A DNA stretch of 64,000 bases from the NCBI RefSeq assembly GCF_001613145.1, contig NZ_BDBU01000023.1:124001-188000 (forward strand). The letters run 5' to 3'. The notes under the pieces are model-generated. The model searched no databases and had not been told where the DNA came from. It worked only from the letters and a program-made list of their open reading frames with translations. Position 1 is the stretch's first letter; each line of letters starts with the position of its first letter. This document shows positions 38,701 to 46,892 of the stretch, one piece after another. Source of the DNA: Nocardia jejuensis NBRC 103114 (GTDB lineage Bacteria; Actinomycetota; Actinomycetes; Mycobacteriales; Mycobacteriaceae). The position numbers were made by a program, and so were the translations under genes.

Positions 38701-39259
38701 CGGCGGTGAGGGTGACCGATTCGAAGACCGGGCGCCGCGGCTCGGGCAGGGTGCGCTGTGTGCCGCTGTCGGTGAACTGGGCGCGCAGCTGCTCGTGCCG
38801 GCGCACCAGGCGGGTGACGGCGCGGCGCAGGCGGTCGGGTTCCAGACCGGCGCCGTCGAATTCGACGTAGAGGTGAGCGGCGACCCCACCCAGGGCCTGA
38901 TCCTGGCGGCGGCCCATCCAGTAGGCGTGCTGCATGGTGGCGAGGGCGAATTCCTCGCCGGGCGTACCCGGTGCGGCGGCGGGCTGTGCGGGCGCCTCGG
39001 GGGTTTCGGGGGCCGCGGGGGCCTCGGGGGCCTCGACCCGGCCCGCGCCCAGCAGGGCGGCCCAGGCGGCGATGGTGGGTTCCAGCGCGAGTGCCGAGCT
39101 GCGGACCTCATAGCCCTGCTTGCGCCACTTGGCCGAAAGCTTCATGAGCATCATGGAGTGCATTCCCAGGCTCACGAGATCGTCGTCGTCCCCGATCGAG
39201 GCGGGCGCCACGTCCAGCGCCGTCGCCACGGTGTCGCGAACCTCAGCAATGTCGAGCAT
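35795..39259 (-). CDS. NRPS ArCP-Cy-A-PCP (MbtB-like, starter and heterocyclisation)
   Basis: The 1154-aa product starts the assembly line. The aryl carrier domain has Ser35 in LGMHSMM. After an Ala/Pro/Glu linker (75-100) comes a cyclisation domain with the DxxxxDxxS motif at Asp232, Asp237 and Ser240 in place of HHxxxDG. The adenylation domain carries TSGSTGEPKG at 698-707 and a FDLSVFDIF A4 region typical of Cy-linked modules, and the PCP has VGGNSIL near 1090. It should couple a salicylate-type acid to Ser, Thr or Cys and form an oxazoline or thiazoline; nocobactin context favours Ser/Thr. Two IdeR-like boxes and GGGAG lie upstream, so it opens a second transcript. Confidence 0.93.
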   Translation of the reverse strand: MLDIAEVRDTVATALDVAPASIGDDDDLVSLGMHSMMLMKLSAKWRKQGYEVRSSALALEPTIAAWAALLGAGRVEAPEAPAAPETPEAPAQPAAAPGTPGEEFALATMQHAYWMGRRQDQALGGVAAHLYVEFDGAGLEPDRLRRAVTRLVRRHEQLRAQFTDSGTQRTLPEPRRPVFESVTLTAESEISELERLRQAKSHQRMDVDAGQVIDITLSSLPGGRHRLHVDVDMLAADAQSYRRILEDLATLYESDEDTLAPLGYSFRDYLSAKDQAAPDNSADRRWWAERLGDLPDIPALPVLPEAERRDPSASVRLHHWFDAEAKALLHKAAHGHGVTPAVTLATVFSEAIARWSARQRFLLNVPLFNREPLHDDVEQVVGDFTNSVLIDVDASERESTVSRAKRLQRELHTCAAHSVYEGLDVLRDLGRLRGAPVTPSVVFTSGLDLGELFSERVLRTFGEPVWIISQGPQVDLDAQVVELNGGILVNWDIRRDALPEGVAEAMFAEFRSLLEGLVAPGADWNAELAIALPSAQRAIRDSVNATDIELGGPRTLHEAFFALAQRHPDRPALRRQGAASTYAELAGQALAVGHALAEAGVRPGDTVAVMIPKGHRQIPAVLGVLAAGATYLPISTEQPRARRDRILERGGARVVLLEAPVELPARVTPLLLADAVAGERMDSAVIAPADSIAYVLFTSGSTGEPKGVEVSHRAAANTIDAIITHFGLGSDDHTIGLSALEFDLSVFDIFAPLSLGGAVVAIEASIERDAVAWSELIAETGVTVVNCAPGLITMLLDTASAQQLRTVRVVITGGDRVKSQQGHRFRELVPAVRFAGLGGTTETAIHSTICEMTDDYPADWANVPYGTPMANVRCRVVNTRGEDCPDFVPGELWIGGVSVADGYRGDAERTADRFVTVEGIRWYRTGDMARYLPDGSLDFLGRADHQVKVRGFRVELGEVESALAEQPGIGEAVALVTDSGRLAAVAAAGAEVRADEVSTALRDLLPAHMIPEILELVPAIPLTGNGKLDRAAIRRMVAAGDEAARDTYSAPETPLEAAVEYIAAQVLGIEKLGATTDFFDVGGNSILATTLTAKLRGLLAVEGFGVTGVLEGRTVRGICAALSAGESEPGRLDQVARILLELAEVALPEPVAVH

Positions 39260-39302
39260 GGAACTCCCTCATCAGCTAACCGTCAGCCTTCGTCCAAATG
39301 CA

Positions 39303-39321
39303 GTAGGCAAGGCTTGCCTAA
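39303..39321 (-). promoter_or_regulatory. IdeR/DtxR-like iron box proximal to the ArCP-Cy-A-PCP gene
   Basis: The 19-mer matches the consensus at 14 positions and contains a perfect 8-1-8 dyad (TAGGCAAG and CTTGCCTA around a central G). It lies 43 bases upstream of the ATG at 39259. Confidence 0.75.
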
Positions 39322-39365
39322 CCTCAAAGGGATGGTAGCCCATGGCCACCCGCCGGGTACAGCGG

Positions 39366-39384
39366 TGTGGTTTGGCTAACCTAA
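39366..39384 (-). promoter_or_regulatory. IdeR/DtxR-like iron box, distal copy
   Basis: TGTGGTTTGGCTAACCTAA matches the 19-bp consensus at 16 positions. It lies 44 bases upstream of the proximal box, so the promoter of the second siderophore block has two candidate operators. Confidence 0.75.
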
Positions 39385-39423
39385 TGCGATGGTTTCACGC
39401 CTCTGACAAGCGAATACGCCGAC

Positions 39424-39456
39424 GGGGCCGGTGTGGCTACCTGCCGCACCGGCCCC
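39424..39456 (-). terminator. Terminator of the first siderophore block
   Basis: A 14-bp stem with one G-U pair (39424-39437 with 39443-39456, 5-nt loop) lies about 80 bases past the stop of the NRPS gene ending at 39539, on the minus strand. It separates the two siderophore transcripts. Confidence 0.7.
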
Positions 39457-39538
39457 GAGGGCACCTCCGGGTCCGCGAGCGACCCGGTCCGGCGGCGACC
39501 GTGCCACCGGGAGGAATCGGGCCGCTCTGCGGTGCCGA

Positions 39539-42500
39539 CTACCTGGCGAACTCCGTGTTCTCGATACTCGTGGAGGCTTCGGCGAACTCCGTCAGAGTGG
39601 AGGTCCACGCCTGCGCGCGGGCATCGACGAGGGAATCGCCGAGCACGGCCGCGTTCACGTCGAACTGGGTGACCAGGGACGGCCTGCCCTCGCGCGGGAC
39701 GACCGCCGTGGTCACGTCGACCGTGAAGCGCAGCGGCAGGGACGGGTGCGCGGCGACGCCGAACTCGCTGGTGAACTCGGCCAGCGGGAGCGGCGACCAT
39801 GGGCCGGTGCCGAATTGGAGCACGTCGAAGCGGCCGAGGTGGTTGACGCGCAACTGGCCTCGGGCCTCGAAGGTGCGGTCCGACAGATCCGGCGTGCCGG
39901 ACTCGAGACCGCGAGCGATCGCGGTGGGCGGGACCAGAACGGTCTCCTCGACGGTGAACCAGCCGACTCGACGGGTGTCGTCGTCACCGGGGCGGCCGTG
40001 CGATTCGCGGGTGACGGCGATCCGGCCCGCGTCGTCGGCGATATCGGGAAAGGTTCTGGCGCAGGCCAGGATCAGCGCTTCCTCGAGGGCGACGCCGGTG
40101 TCCGCGCAGTGCGCCAGCAGGCGTTCGGTCAGGTCGGGCCCCAGGTCGATAACGCGCTGCACCGTGGCGCCCGCCCGGTCCACGGCCGGATCGGTCAGAC
40201 GGCCCGCCAAGGGCGCGCCCAGCACCTCGGTTCCGGAGGTGACCGTCACCGAATCGGTATCGCCGTACGGGGTTTCGTTCAGCGGCTGGCGATCCTGCGC
40301 CAGCATGCGCAGATCGTCCACCAGGATGAGCCAGGACACCACGTCCACCGCCAAGTGGTGGATCGAGAGCAGCAGACGCGGATCGGGGCCCTCCAGGATC
40401 GTGGCGGCCACCATGCGGCCGTCCTGTGGATCCAGGCGCGCCACGGACGCGGTCAGTTGTGCCGCGGCGGAATCGGTCTCAGGGGCGCTGTGCAGCCACT
40501 CGCCCGACTCCGGAAGATCACCGACCACCAGGGACGGGGCGCCGTCCGCGTCGATGGTCAGACGTGAGCGCAGGGTCGGGTGCGCGGTGGCGAGTGCGGT
40601 CAGGGTGGGCTCGACCGTTGCCCGTGTCGCCTCGGCGGGCAGCGAGATGACCTGGGACTGAGCGAGATAGCGGTAGTCGCCGTTGGCGATGATCTCGCGG
40701 GCCAGTGCGGTGAGCGGCAGGATCGTCCCGGCCGGAGTGACCGGTGCGAGCTCCTCCTCGCCGCCGTTCGCGGCCAGTTCGTCCAGACGGGTGGCCAGGT
40801 CGCGAAGATGACCGGCGCCCAGGATGTCTCGGGCCGCGACGCGGAAACCGGCTCCGCGCAAACGCGATACCAGGTCGATCACGCCGATGCTGTCGATACC
40901 CAGATCGACCAGGCTGTCGGTGATGCCCGGACCGGCGGTCGAGCTCAGGGCCGAGATGACCTCGAGCAGCGCCCGTTCGGTGTCGGTGGCGGGCTCCGCA
41001 CCGCCCGAGCCCGCGACGGGCGCGGTCAGCAGGGCGGTCGCGGCGTGCACATCCAGTTTGTCGTTGCGGTTCAACGGAATCTCGTCGACCGGGATGATGG
41101 CCGTGGGCACCAGGAAGCGCGGCAGGCGCCGCGCCAGGCTCGCCCGCAACTGCGGAACCGGCACGGCGCTGACCACGAGCGCGCCCAGCCGGGTGCGGCC
41201 GTTGTCGGTGTAGGCCAGCACGGCGGCGTGCTCGACGCCGTCGAGTTCGCGCAGCACGACGGCCGCCTCGTCGGGTTCCACCCGATAGCCGTTGATCTTG
41301 ACCTGGCTGTCGATGCGGCCCTCGTAGATCACGGTGCCATCGGTGGCGCGGCGCACCAGATCCCCGGTGCGGTAACGCCTTCCGGCCGCCCCCGCCACGA
41401 AGGTCGCCGCCGTGGTGGCGGGACGCCCCAGATAACCCAGAGCCAGCTGGGGGCCCGACAGGTACAGCTCGCCCAGACCGCCCGGCGGCACCGCACGCAG
41501 CCGGTGATCGAGGATCTCGGCGGTCATCCCGTCGAAGGTGTGGCCGATGGTGGGCGAAACATGGTCGCGCACATCGGCCATCAGTGCCTCGACCGTGGTT
41601 TCGGTGGGGCCGTAGAAATTGATGACGCGGGTTTCGGGCAGGCCCTGCAGACGCTTCCAGGTGTCCGGGTCGATGGCCTCGCCGCCCAGCGCGAGCACCG
41701 CGAGCGGGCAGTGCTCCACGCCGTCGCGCTCGGTGAACAGCCCGAATGCGATGAGGCGCGGCAACATCGAGGGCGAGGTGTCGAAGATGTCGATGCCGTG
41801 GTGCGTGATGGCCGCCGCGATCTGCTCGGCATCGGTGCGCTCGTGCTCCCCCAGCATGACCACGGTGTGGCCGCTGAGCAGGGCCACGGTCGGCTGCCAG
41901 GCGGCATCGAAACCGGTGGACCAGCCGTGGCCGATCCGCAACTGCCTGCCGGTCCGCGCGGCGGCGGGGGCGAAGATCCGGCGTTCGTGGTTGGCCCAGT
42001 GGTTGAGCAGCGCGCGATGGGGCACCACGACGCCTTTCGGGCGTCCCGTGGTGCCGGAGGTGAAGATCACGTAGAACGGCGTGTCCGGGGTGGTGATCAC
42101 CGGGCTCCGGTCGCTGTCGGTCGCGACACCACCGATCCCGAGCGCGGCGGCAGGGCTGAGGGTGGCGGAGACCGCGTCGGCGAGATCCGTTGCTCCGGTG
42201 TGCAACCCGTCAACCGAGCCGATGAGGCGCAGCGAGCCGTCGCCGCCGGTCACCCCGTGCACGCAGTCCACGCCCTGGGCGCGAACCTGCACCAGCACGT
42301 CCACCAGCGAGTCGGCGCCCAGGACCAGGCGCGCGCCCGAGGTCTCCAGCAGGTAGGCGATGCGGTCGGCCGGGGTGCCGGGATCGACGTGCACGGTCAG
42401 ACCGCCCGCGTGCGCGATGGCGAAGGGCGCGTGCAGAACTCGGCGATCACGCGGGAGCACCACGGCCACGGCCTCGCCGGGCCTCAGACCGCTCGCGCGC

Positions 42501-44212
42501 AGGTTCGCGGCCAGAGTCAGCACGGCAGCGCCGAATTCGGCGAAGGTCTGATCGCCCTCCCCGTCCACGACGGCGACCGTGTCACCCGCGCGCGCGGCGG
42601 CGGCGAGCAGAACTTCGGACACCGGCCCGCCACCGACAGTGACCGCGGCGGAATCGGCAATGCGGCCAACGTGTTCCGCTCCGGTCACGGTGACGTCGGC
42701 GCCGGTCGCTGTCGCCACCGCGGCACCCGCATCGGAGACCGCTGAGGTGCCCCGCGACGCCTGGTGCGCGGGAGAGAGGTGCGCTCCGCCCACCGCAGCG
42801 GGGGAAGTCGTGTGCGGCGATGCGGCATCCGAGGCTCCGGCCTCGAGATGGGCCCGCGTATCGGGCACGGCACTCGCATCGATGGAAGTCGCTTGCCCCG
42901 CAGGGGAAGTGAGGGTCGCGGGCTCGGTGTCGAGCAGGAGGCTGACGTCGCTGGCGCGGGTGGCGTCGGCGATGCGGCTGACGACCGCGAGCATGCGGCG
43001 GGCGAGGCTGTCGGGGTCGAAGCGTGCGGTGAGGTCGGGACGGATCTCGACGCGGGTGATCAACTCGCCCTGTTCGACCACCGGGACCACCGCGATCGGG
43101 TAGTGGCTCGGGGAATCCACCCGGCGGGGCATCAGGCGCGCGCCGTGGCCCATGGGCATGTCGGCGGTGACGCCGCCCAGCGGGGTGTTCTCGAAGACCA
43201 GGAGGGTGTCGAAGAGCTGGCTGCCGCCGCAGGCACGGGTGATCTCGGCGATGCCGAGGTATTCGTGGGCGCGCAGTTGCGCGACCTGACGCTGCAGGGC
43301 CGCGCCGATCTCGGCGGGGGCGCGCTCGTCGGGGCGGACCCGGACCGGGATGGTGGTGACGAGGGCGCCCACCAGTCGTTCGGCATCCGGCAGGGAGGCG
43401 TCGCGGCCGGAGGTGGTCTGGCCGAAGACCACGTCGTCCCGGCCGGTCAGCCCGGAAAGGATTCGGCCCCAGGCCATTTGCAGGACGGTGTTGAGGGTGA
43501 GGCCGTGGCTGCGAGCCCAGGCGGTGACCCGGTCGGTCTCGGCGCGATCGAAGCGGGCCTCGCCCAGCACGGGGATGTCCGCGGGCGCGGGCGCGGCCAG
43601 CATGGACATCGGCGCGAGGCCGTCCAGTGCGTCGGACCACGCGCGGGTCGAGGCGGCCGTATCGCGGGAGGCCAGCCAGGCGGCGTGCGCGCGCAACGGC
43701 GGCGCGGGCGGCAGTGCGACCGCCGGATCGGTGTGCAGCGCGATGAGATCCGCGAACAACAGCGGGATCGACCAGCCGTCGATGATGATGTGGTGCGCGG
43801 TGCAGATCAGCTCGTAGTCGTGCTCGCCGACGCGCGCGGCCACCACCCGGAACAGCGGACCGTTGTCCAGATCGATGCGGCGGCGGCCCTCGTCCCAGTA
43901 CAGTTTGCGCGCGGCCTCGGCCGGATCCACGGCCGAGCGCAGATCCATCTCACGCCAGCCGATCCGGCCGCCGGTGGTGATCACCAGCACCGGATGCGGA
44001 AGACCGTCGGTCACCACCGAGCCGCCCAGATGCGGATAGCGCTGCAGCACACCGTCGAACGCCGCACGCAGCTTCGAAATGTCGGTCAGGCCCTCGATCC
44101 GCACCGCGAAGGTGACCAGGTACGGGTCCACCGCCCCGGACATGGTGCTGACCGAGTACAGGCCGCGCTGCAGCGGAGACAGCGCGACCACATCGAGAAT
44201 CTCCACGCTCAC
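39539..44212 (-). CDS. NRPS C-A-PCP-E
   Basis: The 1557-aa product is a complete module. C domain: HHIIIDGWS near 141. A domain: TSGTTGRPKG near 720, YGPTETTVE, YRTGDL and a Lys-containing NRNDKLD A10 motif, so it should be active. PCP: LGIDSIGVID near 1107. C-terminal epimerisation-type domain: HHLAVDVVSW near 1282, with Val replacing the Gly of HHxxxDG, followed by ESHGRP and RRVGWFT. Residues about 427-524 form an Ala/Ser/Thr/Gly-rich linker between C and A. Its position at the end of the block and terminal E-like domain suggest the terminal lysine module (MbtF-like). GTG start overlaps the upstream stop (GTGA). Confidence 0.9.
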   Translation of the reverse strand: MSVEILDVVALSPLQRGLYSVSTMSGAVDPYLVTFAVRIEGLTDISKLRAAFDGVLQRYPHLGGSVVTDGLPHPVLVITTGGRIGWREMDLRSAVDPAEAARKLYWDEGRRRIDLDNGPLFRVVAARVGEHDYELICTAHHIIIDGWSIPLLFADLIALHTDPAVALPPAPPLRAHAAWLASRDTAASTRAWSDALDGLAPMSMLAAPAPADIPVLGEARFDRAETDRVTAWARSHGLTLNTVLQMAWGRILSGLTGRDDVVFGQTTSGRDASLPDAERLVGALVTTIPVRVRPDERAPAEIGAALQRQVAQLRAHEYLGIAEITRACGGSQLFDTLLVFENTPLGGVTADMPMGHGARLMPRRVDSPSHYPIAVVPVVEQGELITRVEIRPDLTARFDPDSLARRMLAVVSRIADATRASDVSLLLDTEPATLTSPAGQATSIDASAVPDTRAHLEAGASDAASPHTTSPAAVGGAHLSPAHQASRGTSAVSDAGAAVATATGADVTVTGAEHVGRIADSAAVTVGGGPVSEVLLAAAARAGDTVAVVDGEGDQTFAEFGAAVLTLAANLRASGLRPGEAVAVVLPRDRRVLHAPFAIAHAGGLTVHVDPGTPADRIAYLLETSGARLVLGADSLVDVLVQVRAQGVDCVHGVTGGDGSLRLIGSVDGLHTGATDLADAVSATLSPAAALGIGGVATDSDRSPVITTPDTPFYVIFTSGTTGRPKGVVVPHRALLNHWANHERRIFAPAAARTGRQLRIGHGWSTGFDAAWQPTVALLSGHTVVMLGEHERTDAEQIAAAITHHGIDIFDTSPSMLPRLIAFGLFTERDGVEHCPLAVLALGGEAIDPDTWKRLQGLPETRVINFYGPTETTVEALMADVRDHVSPTIGHTFDGMTAEILDHRLRAVPPGGLGELYLSGPQLALGYLGRPATTAATFVAGAAGRRYRTGDLVRRATDGTVIYEGRIDSQVKINGYRVEPDEAAVVLRELDGVEHAAVLAYTDNGRTRLGALVVSAVPVPQLRASLARRLPRFLVPTAIIPVDEIPLNRNDKLDVHAATALLTAPVAGSGGAEPATDTERALLEVISALSSTAGPGITDSLVDLGIDSIGVIDLVSRLRGAGFRVAARDILGAGHLRDLATRLDELAANGGEEELAPVTPAGTILPLTALAREIIANGDYRYLAQSQVISLPAEATRATVEPTLTALATAHPTLRSRLTIDADGAPSLVVGDLPESGEWLHSAPETDSAAAQLTASVARLDPQDGRMVAATILEGPDPRLLLSIHHLAVDVVSWLILVDDLRMLAQDRQPLNETPYGDTDSVTVTSGTEVLGAPLAGRLTDPAVDRAGATVQRVIDLGPDLTERLLAHCADTGVALEEALILACARTFPDIADDAGRIAVTRESHGRPGDDDTRRVGWFTVEETVLVPPTAIARGLESGTPDLSDRTFEARGQLRVNHLGRFDVLQFGTGPWSPLPLAEFTSEFGVAAHPSLPLRFTVDVTTAVVPREGRPSLVTQFDVNAAVLGDSLVDARAQAWTSTLTEFAEASTSIENTEFAR

Positions 44213-45888
44213 CGGCCGGCGAGCTTTCCGGCCAGGGCCGCGAGCGCACCCGCGTCGAGGCCGGAGGCGGCCAGCGGGGCGACCTCGGCGACCGGCTCGG
44301 CGGGCGTGGCCGCCGCGTCCGCGCCGCCGATATTGGCGGCCATCTCGTGCACCGTCGGGAACTCGAAAACCTGCTGCACATCGAGTATGTGGCCGTGCTC
44401 GGCCAGCACGGTCACGAAGCGCAGCGCGGCCACGCTGTCCCCGCCGAGTGCGAAGAAGTTGTCCTTACGACCGACCTCGTCGTCCTCGTCCAACTCCAGG
44501 ATCTCGCGCAGCGCGTCCGCGACGGCCTGCTCGTTCGGGGTCTGCGGCGGGCCGCCGAGCCCGGAGATGGCCAGGGGATCCAGTGCCAGATCATCGTCGT
44601 CGGCCTCGAACCAGCCGCACGGCCGCACCGGGACATCGGTGCCGAGCGCGGAATCCGGTGCGGCCGACCACGACTCGATGGTCTCGAGCAGGGCGAGCGA
44701 GAAGTCCTGTGCCGAATACCGGCGCGAGAGCTCCTCGGCGAGATCGACGGTGAGGATCCAGCCGTCCTCGCCGGTGATCGCGTCCACGATCAGATCGACG
44801 CCGTGCGGGCGGGCCGCGGCGCGCGCGATCTCGCGCACCGAACCACCCGGCAGGTCCAGGCCGAGGACCGCCGGACGCACCGAGGCCAGCACCTGGAACA
44901 GACCGCCCTTGGCGGCTCCGCCGGGACCGCGCAACTGATGGGTGAGCCGCTCGATGCGGGTGCCCGCGTGCTCACGCGCCTCGTCCAGCAGCCGGGCGGT
45001 GTCGGCGATCAGGCGTGCCGGGGCATCCGCTCGCGGCGAATCCACCCGCAGCACCAGGTAGTTGGCGAAATTTCCGAGCACCCGCTCCGCGCCGTCGGGG
45101 CGGGCCGGGGCGGCGATGCCGATCGGCACATCGGCCACGGCGCCGAGTTCCCGCAGCGCGTCCGCGATCAGCGCGGTGAGCACGGCGTCGGGTTCGAAGG
45201 GCAGGGCGGCCAGCGTCGCGGCCGGAATCCGCACCTCGGCGCGGGCGCTGCGCGGCGTCCGCGGGCGCTCACGCATCGGCAGGGTCTGCTCGGGCAGTCC
45301 GGCCAATCGCTGCTTCCAGTAGGCCAGCGAATCATCCTCGGCGGCCAGCAGTTTCATCTGCACGGCGGCGAAATCCCGGTATTGCGCGGCGGGTTCGCCC
45401 GCGGAGTCCTCGAACAGCTCCGACACCAGCAGATCCAGGGTTCGGTCATCGGCCGCGACCGGATGCGCCGCGACCGACAGCACCGCGTGGTCGGCGAGGC
45501 GGTACAACCGCATCCGAATCGGCAGCTCCCGCACCAGGTCGAAGCGATGACCGGCGTCGGTCATGAGTGCGACGGGCAGCGCCGCCGCATCCAGCTCGAG
45601 CACCTCGACGGCCACGGCCGGAGCGGCCTCGACCCGCTGGTACGGCACCCGGCGATCATCCGGATAGATCGTGCGCAGGATCTCGTTGTCGCCCAGCAGC
45701 GCCGCGGCCCGCTCGACCACACCGTCCGCGAGTCCCGACGAGATCTCCAGGGCCACGAACACATTGGCGGCGGCGGTGCGGGCCAGCCTTTCCGGCAGCA
45801 GCGCGGCCTGCTGGGCCGGCGACAGCGGCACACCGCGATCGGCGGACCGGGCCGGGGCGGCGGGCACGGCGTGGGTATCGAGCGACAT
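44209..45888 (-). CDS. NRPS C-PCP didomain protein without adenylation domain
   Basis: The 559-aa product has a condensation-like domain (about 20-440) directly joined to a PCP with the Ser near 486 in LGGDSVAAL. No adenylation motif is present. The HHxxxDG motif is altered to A-H-P-V-A-A-D-D near 142: the first His is Ala and the Gly is Asp, but the second His and first Asp remain. The PCP must therefore be loaded in trans or by a partner A domain. ATG at 45888 follows GGAAGGA; its stop overlaps the next NRPS. It could be an inactive spacer, a docking partner or a module recruiting an external A domain. Confidence 0.85.
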   Translation of the reverse strand: MSLDTHAVPAAPARSADRGVPLSPAQQAALLPERLARTAAANVFVALEISSGLADGVVERAAALLGDNEILRTIYPDDRRVPYQRVEAAPAVAVEVLELDAAALPVALMTDAGHRFDLVRELPIRMRLYRLADHAVLSVAAHPVAADDRTLDLLVSELFEDSAGEPAAQYRDFAAVQMKLLAAEDDSLAYWKQRLAGLPEQTLPMRERPRTPRSARAEVRIPAATLAALPFEPDAVLTALIADALRELGAVADVPIGIAAPARPDGAERVLGNFANYLVLRVDSPRADAPARLIADTARLLDEAREHAGTRIERLTHQLRGPGGAAKGGLFQVLASVRPAVLGLDLPGGSVREIARAAARPHGVDLIVDAITGEDGWILTVDLAEELSRRYSAQDFSLALLETIESWSAAPDSALGTDVPVRPCGWFEADDDDLALDPLAISGLGGPPQTPNEQAVADALREILELDEDDEVGRKDNFFALGGDSVAALRFVTVLAEHGHILDVQQVFEFPTVHEMAANIGGADAAATPAEPVAEVAPLAASGLDAGALAALAGKLAGR

Positions 45889-45917
45889 GACGAGAGAGTC
45901 CTTCCTGCGACCGGCGA

Positions 45918-46892
45918 CTAGCTGCCGGCGACGTTCGCGAACGTCGAATCCAGCTTTTCCAGCACGTACGGCACCGAGAGCGGCGTCGGCTGGTTGATGG
46001 CGTTGATGGTGACCACGTCGACGAAAGCGATTCCGTTGTGGCGCACCGCGGGCAGATCGCCGTAACCCGGCAGTTCCTTGAACTTGGCCTCCAGCGCCGG
46101 CATCGCGCCGCACACCAGCAGATCCGCGGTGAGATCGCTCAGGCGCTCCGGGGACAGTGCGAGCCGCCCGCCGGTGGGGGCCTCGGCGACGATCTTCGCC
46201 GGCATGGTCAGGCCCAGGCGTTCGAACAGCTCGGCCGAGCCGTCCTTGGGATCGGCCAGCACCATCAGTTGGGCCGGACCGGTCAGCATGCAGGTCAGGA
46301 AGGTCTTGCCCTTCAGACCCGGGTACTTGGCGAGAACCGCGTCGGACTTGCCGTTGACGTCCGAGACGACCTTGGCCGCCTCGTCCTGTTTGCCGAGCAC
46401 CTTGCCCAGCGTGGTCACCTGGTCCTGCCAGGAGTCGATCTGGGCGGAGGAGAGCGAATCGATGGTCGGCGCGAGCTTGGACAGCTTCTCGTAGACGTTC
46501 TTGTCCGCCATGAAGGCCGGGGCCACGATGAGATCCGGTTCCAGCGCGGCGATCTGCTCGCTGTAGTCACCGCCCATGTTGATGACCTTGGCCGACTCCG
46601 GGATCTTGGGCTCCCACGGCACCGTGGTGCCCGCGGTCAGACCGGGCACCGCGTAACCGACGGGGGTGACCCCCAGCGAGAGCACGGCGTCGAACCACTG
46701 CGGACCCAGGGTCACGATGCGCTTGGGAGTGCCCTTGATGGAGGTCTCCCCCATCACGTGCTTGACCGTGATCTCACCGCCCCCGTTGTCACCGTCACCG
46801 GAACCGCAAGCGGCAGTGCCGATCACGAGTCCCGCGGCCAGCACCCCGAGTCCGGCGCGGCGCATCAGTCCCCGCAGTCGACCTGTTCTCAT
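45918..46892 (-). CDS. Iron-siderophore ABC transporter substrate-binding lipoprotein (embedded in NRPS operon)
   Basis: The 324-aa product is a FecB-type siderophore-binding lipoprotein with a TAAC lipobox (GTAACGSG). It is a paralogue of the protein at 14730-15728 and shares the TPKRIV(T/A)LG, GVTPVGY, LEPDLIVAP and INAINQPTPLSVPYVLEKLDS segments. The ATG overlaps the upstream NRPS stop (ATGA) and has GAGGAG upstream, so it is translationally coupled to the synthetase. It ends 29 bases before the C-PCP gene. Co-expression suggests it binds the product of this assembly line outside the membrane. Confidence 0.9.
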   Translation of the reverse strand: MRTGRLRGLMRRAGLGVLAAGLVIGTAACGSGDGDNGGGEITVKHVMGETSIKGTPKRIVTLGPQWFDAVLSLGVTPVGYAVPGLTAGTTVPWEPKIPESAKVINMGGDYSEQIAALEPDLIVAPAFMADKNVYEKLSKLAPTIDSLSSAQIDSWQDQVTTLGKVLGKQDEAAKVVSDVNGKSDAVLAKYPGLKGKTFLTCMLTGPAQLMVLADPKDGSAELFERLGLTMPAKIVAEAPTGGRLALSPERLSDLTADLLVCGAMPALEAKFKELPGYGDLPAVRHNGIAFVDVVTINAINQPTPLSVPYVLEKLDSTFANVAGS

